From Pseudomonadota bacterium (GTDB lineage Bacteria > Pseudomonadota > Gammaproteobacteria > Burkholderiales > Burkholderiaceae_B): 11,003 nucleotides of DNA. The DNA is taken from the NCBI GenBank assembly GCA_023432075.1, contig JAEYVD010000531.1:1-11003 (forward strand), read 5' to 3'. The position numbers were made by a program, and so were the translations under genes. How positions within the stretch are numbered: the stretch's first letter is position 1; the number at the start of each line of letters is the position of its first letter. Shown one piece after another: positions 5,766 through 11,003 of the stretch. The notes under the pieces were generated by a model. The model did not search any database, was not told where the DNA came from, and saw only the letters and a list, made by a program, of their open reading frames with translations.

Positions 5766-6395
5766 GGCGCCCCGATTACGCTATACGTCGATTCCCTGTT
5801 TCTCAGCCCGTATGCCATGTCGGTCTACGTGGCGCTGTCCGAAAAGCAGTTGTCTTTTGAGGTGCGTCCCATCGACCTGGGGGCCGGCGAACAGCGCATG
5901 CAGCCCTTCCAGTGCCGCGCGCTCACGGCCCGGGTCCCGGCCTTGACGCATGCGGACTTCAACCTGACCGAATCCAGCGTCATCGCCGAATACCTGGACG
6001 AAGCCTTTCCCGCGCCCGGCCACGCGGCTCTGTTTCCGTCCGGCATGCACGAACGCGCACGCGCCCGCCAATTGCAGGCGTGGCTGCGCAGCGACTTGGC
6101 CGCCCTGCGCCAGGAACGCCCGACCGAAACCGTGTTCTACGGCGAAAAGGGCCAGCCGCTGTCCGACGCCGCCCATGCCGCCGCCGCCAAGCTGATCCAG
6201 GTGGCCAACCACCTGATCGGTGTGGACCAGACGACGCTGTTTGATGCGTGGTGCATCGCCGATACCGATCTGGCGGTCATGCTCAAACGCCTTTCGCACG
6301 ACGACCTGCCCGACACGCTGCGCGCCTACGCCGATGCCCAGTGGCAGCGGCCCGCCGTCCAGAAATGGCTGGAACACAACGCCGCCGCGCGCTGA
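5763..6395 (+). CDS. yfcF: YfcF-like glutathione S-transferase (TTG start)
   Basis: A 210-residue soluble GST that resembles E. coli YfcF (about 214 residues), a glutathione transferase with peroxidase activity. Shared stretches include ITLYVDSLFLSPYAMSVYVAL at the N-terminus (SPY at 15-17, candidate active-site Ser15) and ARVPAL (56-61, cis-Pro59). Others are TESSVIAEYLDEAF (69-82, the Glu-Ser glutathione contact), RARQLQAWLRSDL (100-112), QERPTETVF (117-125) and WCIADTDLA (163-171). The TTG start is supported by GGAGA 6 nt upstream, and translation begins directly at the first beta strand. It is a second GST 3.6 kb from the first, but of a different subfamily and on the other strand, so not a recent duplicate. 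A role in peroxide or electrophile detoxification is inferred from YfcF. Confidence 0.9.
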   Translation: MGAPITLYVDSLFLSPYAMSVYVALSEKQLSFEVRPIDLGAGEQRMQPFQCRALTARVPALTHADFNLTESSVIAEYLDEAFPAPGHAALFPSGMHERARARQLQAWLRSDLAALRQERPTETVFYGEKGQPLSDAAHAAAAKLIQVANHLIGVDQTTLFDAWCIADTDLAVMLKRLSHDDLPDTLRAYADAQWQRPAVQKWLEHNAAAR

Positions 6396-6436
6396 CCAGC
6401 ACCCCGCTCCAAGGCGCCGCTCCGTCCTGCCGGCCC

Positions 6437-6506
6437 AGTTGACCTGCCGCAAATGCTCCCGATGTTGCACTGCACCATCCATTGCGGTGTAATGGGGAGG
6501 TCAACT
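6437..6506 (+). repeat. Perfect 9-bp inverted repeat flanking the promoter of the DUF3141 gene
   Basis: AGTTGACCT at 6437-6445 and AGGTCAACT at 6498-6506 are exact reverse complements separated by 52 bp. The second copy sits over the predicted transcription start, the first about 60 bp upstream. Centres are 61 bp apart, about six helical turns, an arrangement seen in operator pairs that work by DNA looping. Chance occurrence is not excluded. Confidence 0.4.
6465..6493 (+). promoter_or_regulatory. Probable sigma-70 promoter of the DUF3141-pta-ackA unit
   Basis: TTGCAC at 6465-6470 and TGTAAT at 6488-6493 are separated by exactly 17 bp. The -10 matches five of six; the -35 keeps the TTG core (three of six). 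Transcription should start near 6500, giving a leader of about 73 nt before the ATG at 6574. The 178-bp gap after the yfcF-like gene is the largest in the window, which favours an independent promoter here. Confidence 0.5.
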
Positions 6507-6509
6507 CCG

Positions 6510-6551
6510 CCGGTTCCACTGGGGACCGGCTCGGCGGCCATTTGCCGCCGG
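6510..6551 (+). other. Two consecutive hairpins in the leader of the DUF3141 gene
   Basis: Stem 1: CCGGTTCC (6510-6517) with GGGACCGG (6522-6529), 8 bp including one G-U pair, loop ACTG. Stem 2: CGGCGGC (6532-6538) with GCCGCCG (6544-6550), 7 bp, loop CATTT. The second ends 12 nt before the ribosome binding site AGGAGA (6563-6568). Neither is followed by a T-run, so they are not terminators. They probably stabilise the transcript or control translation. Confidence 0.5.
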
Positions 6552-6573
6552 CAGCTATTTACAGGAGATCGCC

Positions 6574-9087
6574 ATGGCCGGATCCGGCACCGATCACACG
6601 CTTGCCCCGTCCTTGAACCCCTGGACGGCCGCCTATGAATACACCGTGGATGCCTGGCAGCGCGGCGTGCTTTATGCCGATGTGATGCGCCAGCGCGGCA
6701 ATCAATACCACGATCACATGGCCAAGCGCGCGCCCAACGTGCTCAGCATGGAATTCGAACTGGTGATGGATGGCCGCGAGCTGCCCCGCCCGGTCAATTA
6801 CGGCCTCTTGCGAATCAAGCCGCCGGCCGGCGTGGAAACGGACCCGATCAAACGCCCCTTCCTGGTGGTGGATCCGCGCGCCGGCCACGGGCCGGGCATT
6901 GGCGGCTTCAAGCCGGAAAGCGAGATCGGCGTGGCCGTGCGTGCCGGACACCCCTGCTACTTCGCGACCTTCCTGCCGCAGCCCATGCCCACGCAGACCG
7001 TCGAAGACGTGATGATGGCCGAGGCCCGCTTCCTGGAAGAGATCATCGCGCTGCACCCGGATGCCGAGGGCAAGCCCGTCGTCGTGGCCAATTGCCAGGC
7101 GGGCTGGCAGATCATGATGACAGCGGCGGTGCGCCCTGAGCTGTTCGGCCCCATCATCGTCGCGGGTGCGCCCTTGTCGTACTGGGCGGGCTGGCGCGGC
7201 ATGAATCCCATGCGCTACGCCGGCGGCCTGTTGGGCGGCAGCTGGCTCACGGCCATGACCAGCGACCTGGGCCACGGCAAGTTCGACGGCGCCTGGCTGG
7301 TGCAGAACTTCGAGAACCTGAATCCCGCCAACACCTTGTGGTCCAAGCAGTACAACCTGTACTCCAAGGTCGACACCGAGGCCAGCCGCTACCTGAGCTT
7401 TGAAAAATGGTGGGGCGGCCACGTGTTCCTGAACGGGCCCGAGATCCAGTACATCGTCGACAACCTGTTCGTGGGCAACCGCCTGGCCACCGCCGGCTTG
7501 GTGACCTCGGACGGCATCCGCATCGACCTGCGCAACATCCGATCGCCCATCGTGGTGTTCTGCTCGAAGGGCGACAACATCACCCCGCCCCCGCAGGCGC
7601 TGGGCTGGATTCCCGACCTGTACCAGAACGAGGCCGAAGTCCTGGCCCACGGCCAAACCATCGTCTACGCCATCCACGAAAGCATCGGCCACCTGGGCAT
7701 CTTCGTGTCCGGCAGCGTGGCCCGCAAGGAACACCAGGAGTTCACCTCCAACATCGACATGATCGATGTGCTGCCGCCGGGCATCTACCAGGCCGAAATC
7801 GCCGACAAGACGCCGGACACGCCCAACGCCGACCTGGCCTACGGCAACTACGTGCTGTCGTTCGAACAGCGCAAGCTGGACGACGTGCGCGCCATCGTCG
7901 ACCGCAAGGAAGAGGACGACCAGCGCTTTGCCGCGGTGGCCCGTATTTCCGACATCAACCTGGGCATGTACCGCAGCTTCGTGCAGCCCTGGCTGCGCGC
8001 CCTGGTCACGCCGCAGTCGGCCGAATGGATGCAGCGCATGCACCCGCTGCGCCTGCCCTACGAACTGATCTCCGACCGCAACCCGCTCATCGCGCCGATC
8101 GCCAAGGTGGCCGAACAGGTGCGCGAGAACCGGCAGCAGGCCTCGCCCACGAATCCCTTCCTGGTCGCGCAGGAGATGTTCTCGAACATGATCGAGACCA
8201 GCCTGAACATCTGGCAGGAATTGCGCGATTCGGCCGACGAACGCACCTTCATGAGCGTCTACGGTTCGCCCGTGGTGCAGGACCTGGCTGGCCTGGGCGC
8301 AAAGTCCGGCCCGCCGCGCAAGCATCCCGGCGTCTCGCCGGAACATCGCCGCTTCATGGAACAACGCGCCGCGGAACTGCGCTCGATGCTGCAGGAAGGC
8401 GGACTGCGCGTGGCGGCGATCCGGATGCTGCTGTACGTGTCGGGCGCCGAGGGCGGACTGGACGAGCGCAGTTTCGCGCTGATCCGCAAGATGCGCGCCG
8501 AGGCCGACAACGCGCTGACGCTGGAGGCGTTCAAGGACGTCATCCGCGATCAGGCGCTGATGATGACGCTGGATTCGACCGCGGCCATCCAGGCCATGCC
8601 GCATCTGCTTGAAGGCTCGACGGCTGCCGAGATCCGCGGCGGCCTGGTTGCCATGAAGGGCGTGTTGGAAGCGGCCGAACCGCTGAGCGACGCGGCGCGC
8701 GAAAGCCTGAGCGAAATGGAGCGCATCTTCGAAGCGGCCGAGCGCCGCGCCCAGCGGCGCGAACAGGGCCAGCGGGTCGAAGCCACGCGCAGCGCCGCCG
8801 GCGAGAAGACGGTTGACCCGGTCACCGACCTGGTCGACACGGCGGCGCAGGTGCCCGCCAAGACCGCCCGGCCGCATCCCGATGCCGCCCGCAAGGCCGT
8901 GAAGGAGGCGTCCGCGCCCAAGGCTGCGCGCAAGACCGCTGCGAAACCCGCTGCGAAATCGACCACCAAAGCCGCCGCACAGTCCGCCACTAAGACCGGT
9001 ACGAAAGCTGCCACGAAGACGGCGTCCAGCGCCGCCAAGGCGCCCGCCAAGCGCGCGGCCGCCGCCCGTCAACCCGCCAAGGCCTGA
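6574..9087 (+). CDS. DUF3141 protein: PHA-synthase-like hydrolase with a Lys/Ala-rich histone-like tail
   Basis: An 837-residue protein that I recognise as DUF3141, a family sometimes labelled poly(3-hydroxyalkanoate) synthetase. Residues about 75-400 form an alpha/beta-hydrolase core. ANCQAGW (172-178) gives a Cys174 nucleophile in a lipase-like box, as in PHA synthases. CSKGDNITPP (330-339) supplies Asp334 and SIGHLGIFVSG (370-380) supplies His373, so the whole Cys-Asp-His triad is in the expected order. Residues about 595-725 are helical, with AAIRMLLYVSGAEGGLDER (614-632) resembling TerB domains; this is tentative. Residues 761-837 are low complexity, rich in Lys and Ala. There is no signal peptide or membrane segment. 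The start has AGGAGA 5 nt upstream. The pta gene follows after 5 bp, so the product probably handles acyl thioesters with Pta and the kinase. True polymerase activity is unproven. Confidence 0.88.
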   Translation: MAGSGTDHTLAPSLNPWTAAYEYTVDAWQRGVLYADVMRQRGNQYHDHMAKRAPNVLSMEFELVMDGRELPRPVNYGLLRIKPPAGVETDPIKRPFLVVDPRAGHGPGIGGFKPESEIGVAVRAGHPCYFATFLPQPMPTQTVEDVMMAEARFLEEIIALHPDAEGKPVVVANCQAGWQIMMTAAVRPELFGPIIVAGAPLSYWAGWRGMNPMRYAGGLLGGSWLTAMTSDLGHGKFDGAWLVQNFENLNPANTLWSKQYNLYSKVDTEASRYLSFEKWWGGHVFLNGPEIQYIVDNLFVGNRLATAGLVTSDGIRIDLRNIRSPIVVFCSKGDNITPPPQALGWIPDLYQNEAEVLAHGQTIVYAIHESIGHLGIFVSGSVARKEHQEFTSNIDMIDVLPPGIYQAEIADKTPDTPNADLAYGNYVLSFEQRKLDDVRAIVDRKEEDDQRFAAVARISDINLGMYRSFVQPWLRALVTPQSAEWMQRMHPLRLPYELISDRNPLIAPIAKVAEQVRENRQQASPTNPFLVAQEMFSNMIETSLNIWQELRDSADERTFMSVYGSPVVQDLAGLGAKSGPPRKHPGVSPEHRRFMEQRAAELRSMLQEGGLRVAAIRMLLYVSGAEGGLDERSFALIRKMRAEADNALTLEAFKDVIRDQALMMTLDSTAAIQAMPHLLEGSTAAEIRGGLVAMKGVLEAAEPLSDAARESLSEMERIFEAAERRAQRREQGQRVEATRSAAGEKTVDPVTDLVDTAAQVPAKTARPHPDAARKAVKEASAPKAARKTAAKPAAKSTTKAAAQSATKTGTKAATKTASSAAKAPAKRAAAARQPAKA
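8920..9027 (+). repeat. Nine degenerate 12-bp units encoding a Lys-every-fourth-residue tail
   Basis: Within the DUF3141 gene, codons for Lys fall at residues 783, 787, 791, 795, 799, 807, 811 and 815; the missing slot 803 is Gln (CAG, one base from AAG). The units read Lys plus three mostly small residues (Ala, Thr, Pro, Ser). Further Lys at 822, 826 and 836 continue off-register. The pattern resembles the AAKP-type C-terminal repeats of bacterial histone H1-like proteins and of the phasin PhaF. Confidence 0.85.
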
Positions 9088-9092
9088 CAACC

Positions 9093-10037
9093 ATGAGCCT
9101 CCCGACGTCCACGCACTACGACAAACTCATCGCGCGCGCGCAGACGCTTGAACCGGCCGCGTGCGCCATCGCCCACCCGTGCGACGAGCCCTCGCTGTCC
9201 GCGGCACTGGAAGCGCGCGACCTGGGCCTGTTGCAGCCCATCCTGGTCGGCCCCGAAGGCAAGATCCGCGATACGGCCGCGCAGTTCAAACTGAACCTGG
9301 GCGATGCCCGCATCGTGGACGCGCCCCACAGCCATGCGGCCGCCGAAAGCGCTGTTGCGCTGGTGCGCAGCGGCGAGGCGTCGCTGCTGATGAAAGGCAG
9401 CCTGCACACGGACGAACTGATGCACGAGGTCGTGGCGCGCACGACCGGCCTGCGCAGCGGCCGCCGCATCAGCCACGTGTTCATCATGGAGGTGCCGACC
9501 TATCCCGAGCCGCTCTTCATCACCGACGCGGCCATCAACATCTTTCCGGACCTGGAGACCAAGGCCGACATCATCCGCAACGTGATCGACCTGCATCTGG
9601 GACTGGGGCTGGGCGAACCGCGCGTGGCGATCCTGTCGGCGGTGGAACAGGTCACGCCCAGCATCCCCAGCACCATCGAAGCGGCCGCGCTGTGCAAGAT
9701 GGCCGATCGCGGGCAGATCACCGGCGGCGTGCTGGACGGCCCGCTGGCGCTGGACAACGCCATCAGCCCCGAGGCCGCCCGCATCAAGGGCATCCGATCC
9801 CCGGTGGCCGGCGTGGCCCAGGTGCTGATGGTGCCCGACCTGGAAGCCGGCAACATGCTGGCCAAGAACCTGACCTTTCTCGCCAATGCCGAGGCCGCCG
9901 GCATCGTGCTGGGCGCGCGCGTGCCGATCATCCTGACCAGCCGCGCCGACAGCCCGCGCTCGCGTCTTGCCTCGTGCGCGGTGGCGGCGATCTACGCCAA
10001 CCACCTTGCCCAGCAGCAGGCCAAACCGCTGGCCTGA
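9093..10037 (+). CDS. Phosphate acetyl/butyryltransferase, short form
   Basis: A 314-residue enzyme of the phosphotransacetylase family (PF01515). It exchanges CoA for phosphate on a short acyl group (acyl-CoA + Pi to acyl-phosphate + CoA). Family stretches seen are LLMKGSLHTDELM (98-110), GGVLDGPLALDNAISPEAA (211-229), SPVAGVAQVLMVPDLEAGNMLAKNL (236-260) and VPIILTSRADSPRSR (277-291). Related proteins are often fused to an N-terminal MaoC-like enoyl-CoA hydratase; that domain is absent here, so this is the catalytic domain alone. The length and DNAIS motif place it nearer phosphotransbutyrylase-like forms than the long E. coli Pta, so the acyl substrate may be larger than acetyl. It starts 5 bp after the DUF3141 stop, with AAGG (9079-9082) as a modest ribosome site, and is surely co-transcribed with it. 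Confidence 0.92.
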   Translation: MSLPTSTHYDKLIARAQTLEPAACAIAHPCDEPSLSAALEARDLGLLQPILVGPEGKIRDTAAQFKLNLGDARIVDAPHSHAAAESAVALVRSGEASLLMKGSLHTDELMHEVVARTTGLRSGRRISHVFIMEVPTYPEPLFITDAAINIFPDLETKADIIRNVIDLHLGLGLGEPRVAILSAVEQVTPSIPSTIEAAALCKMADRGQITGGVLDGPLALDNAISPEAARIKGIRSPVAGVAQVLMVPDLEAGNMLAKNLTFLANAEAAGIVLGARVPIILTSRADSPRSRLASCAVAAIYANHLAQQQAKPLA

Positions 10038-10075
10038 CGCCAGCGCCCTGCCCCCGGCCCGCCCCCGCGGGCTTT
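10027..10075 (+). terminator. Tandem hairpins between pta and ackA, weak terminator or attenuator
   Basis: Stem 1: CGCTGGC (10027-10033) with GCCAGCG (10039-10045), perfect 7 bp, 5-nt loop containing the pta stop codon. Stem 2: GCCCGC (10057-10062) with GCGGGC (10067-10072), perfect 6 bp, loop CCCC, followed by only three T. It sits 35 bp before the ackA ATG. It may reduce read-through or mark an RNA processing site rather than end transcription fully. Confidence 0.45.
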
Positions 10076-10109
10076 CGCGCGACTTGTCTCAACATGGAAG
10101 CACACCGCC

Positions 10110-11003
10110 ATGAGCGACACCATCCTCGTCATCAACGCCGGCAGTTCCAGCATCAAGTTCTACCTGTATGACATCGATGCCAGCCACCAGCTCGCGCCCC
10201 GGCTGGGCGGCCAGCTCGAAGGCATTGGCACCACGCATCCGCGCCTGCGGGTGCGCGATGCGGCGGGTGAGACGCTGGTCGAGCGCGACATCGCGCCCAG
10301 CCACGCGCCCGACGTGCCCAACGCGCAGGAGGTCGTGGGCACGTGGTTGAGCGGCCATCTGGGCGGCGCGCCACTGGCGGTGGGCCACCGCGTGGTGCAC
10401 GGCGGACCGGATCTGTCCGAGCCGGTGCTGATCGATGACGACATCCTGGCCAAGCTGGACACGTTCACGCCGCTTGCGCCGCTGCATCAGCCCAACAACC
10501 TGGCGCCGATCCGCGTCATCCGCGAACGCCGGCCCTGGATTCCGCAGGTCGCCTGCTTCGACACGGCGTTTCATCGCAGCCATAGCGAGGTGGCCGACCG
10601 CTACGCGCTGCCCGAGCGCCTGTATCTGGAAGGCGTGCGCCGCTACGGTTTTCATGGGCTGTCCTACGAGTACATCGCGCAGCGCCTGAAGCAGGCGTTG
10701 CCGGACATCGCCATGGGCAAGATCGTGACCGCCCACCTGGGGTCCGGCGTCTCAGCCTGCGCCATGCACGCGGGCAAGAGCGTGGACAGCACCATGGGGT
10801 TCACGGCACTGGAAGGCCTGCCGATGGGCACGCGTCCTGGCCGCCTGGATCCCGGCGTGGTGCTGTGGATGATGGAACAGGGCATGAGCCACGACGAGAT
10901 CGAGCACATGCTGTATCACGACTGCGGCATGAAGGGCCTGTCGGGCATCAGCAACGACATGCGCGAACTCCTGGCCAGCAATGCGCCGTCGGCCAAGCTG
11001 GCG
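10110..11003 (+). CDS. ackA: Acetate/propionate-family kinase, 5' part (C-terminus outside window)
   Basis: The first 298 residues of an ASKHA-fold kinase, about three quarters of a typical 400-residue acetate kinase; the frame is open at the right edge. It interconverts acyl-phosphate + ADP with carboxylate + ATP. Visible motifs are VINAGSSSIKF (7-17, Asn9), GHRVVHGG (92-99, catalytic Arg94), LAPLHQPNNL (122-131), CFDTAFH (149-155, Asp151), RYGFHGLSYEYIA (178-190, His182), AHLGSGVSACAMHAGKSVDST (208-228) and EGLPMGTRPGRLDPG (235-249, Arg242). Most family members have HLGNG and TRSGDxDP; here Ser212 replaces Asn, and Pro-Gly-Arg-Leu-Asp-Pro replaces the second. GGAAG (10096-10100) lies 9 nt before the ATG. 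The 72-bp gap after pta holds two hairpins. The substrate may not be acetate. Confidence 0.93.
   Translation, partial: MSDTILVINAGSSSIKFYLYDIDASHQLAPRLGGQLEGIGTTHPRLRVRDAAGETLVERDIAPSHAPDVPNAQEVVGTWLSGHLGGAPLAVGHRVVHGGPDLSEPVLIDDDILAKLDTFTPLAPLHQPNNLAPIRVIRERRPWIPQVACFDTAFHRSHSEVADRYALPERLYLEGVRRYGFHGLSYEYIAQRLKQALPDIAMGKIVTAHLGSGVSACAMHAGKSVDSTMGFTALEGLPMGTRPGRLDPGVVLWMMEQGMSHDEIEHMLYHDCGMKGLSGISNDMRELLASNAPSAKLA

Noticed and set aside
4784..6395. A single acetyltransferase-cupin-GST detoxification operon
   Set aside because: The genes are on one strand, but gaps of 61 and 102 bp with hairpins or repeats leave co-transcription open, and no shared substrate is evident.
1560..6395. The two GST genes as a recent duplication
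   Set aside because: The proteins differ in length, active-site region and subfamily motifs (ETPAI against TESSV), and lie on opposite strands.
6439..6452. FNR/ANR-like site TTGAC-CTGC-CGCAA upstream of the DUF3141 gene
   Set aside because: Only about seven of ten consensus positions match, and its centre at about -55 is not a usual FNR position. It overlaps one arm of the inverted repeat, so the match may be incidental.
6559..9090. An 843-codon open frame on the minus strand, fully antisense to the DUF3141 gene
   Set aside because: Its translation is low-complexity (Gly, Arg, His, Leu, Val) with no recognisable domain. Long antisense frames arise in GC-rich genes from codon bias. The plus-strand frame has a good ribosome site, a catalytic triad and family similarity.
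9069..10004. A 311-codon minus-strand open frame opposite the pta gene
   Set aside because: Same codon-bias artefact: no motif, and its composition resembles other shadow frames. The plus strand encodes a clear phosphotransacetylase.
1..11003. Defence island, prophage, insertion sequence or CRISPR array
   Set aside because: No transposase, integrase, toxin-antitoxin pair, nuclease or regularly spaced repeat is visible on either strand. Base composition and codon style look uniform throughout.

Overview
The window is GC-rich and densely coded, with 20-180 bp gaps between genes. It looks like the chromosome of a betaproteobacterium in the Alcaligenaceae. Achromobacter or Bordetella is my best guess, from remembered protein similarity and codon style, not from a search. 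There are no rRNA or tRNA genes, CRISPR arrays, insertion sequences or phage genes. Twelve protein genes are supported; the first and last are cut by the window edges.

Layout. (1) 1-779, plus strand: 3' part of a PitA-type phosphate transporter, followed by a perfect 11-bp stem hairpin. (2) 878-1534, plus: a DsbA-family thiol oxidoreductase with a CGWC active site, probably read from a leaderless mRNA. (3) 1560-4621, minus strand, in transcription order: cbpA (DnaJ-like co-chaperone), cbpM (its modulator), azlC and azlD (branched-chain amino-acid type exporter, 4-bp overlap), and a glutathione S-transferase. A good match to a sigma-32 heat-shock promoter lies upstream of cbpA. (4) 4784-6395, plus: a GNAT acetyltransferase (GTG start), a small DHWC-motif cupin, and a YfcF-like glutathione S-transferase (TTG start). 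(5) 6574-11003, plus: a three-gene unit of an 837-residue DUF3141 protein, a short phosphate acetyl/butyryltransferase, and an acetate/propionate-type kinase that runs off the end.

The last unit is the most interesting part. The DUF3141 protein combines a PHA-synthase-like alpha/beta-hydrolase core with a Cys-Asp-His triad, a helical region that may be TerB-like, and a Lys/Ala-rich tail with lysine at almost every fourth residue, like histone H1 or the phasin PhaF. The next two genes encode enzymes that would turn acyl-CoA into acyl-phosphate and then into free acid plus ATP. The kinase carries a Ser where most acetate kinases have Asn in the HLGNG motif. Upstream are a plausible promoter, a widely spaced perfect 9-bp inverted repeat and a leader with two hairpins. 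Two more hairpins separate the transferase and kinase genes. I infer an acyl-thioester processing module that may attach to the nucleoid or to a granule; its substrate is unknown.

The other genes are ordinary housekeeping or accessory functions: phosphate uptake, thiol and glutathione chemistry, heat-shock chaperones and amino-acid export.
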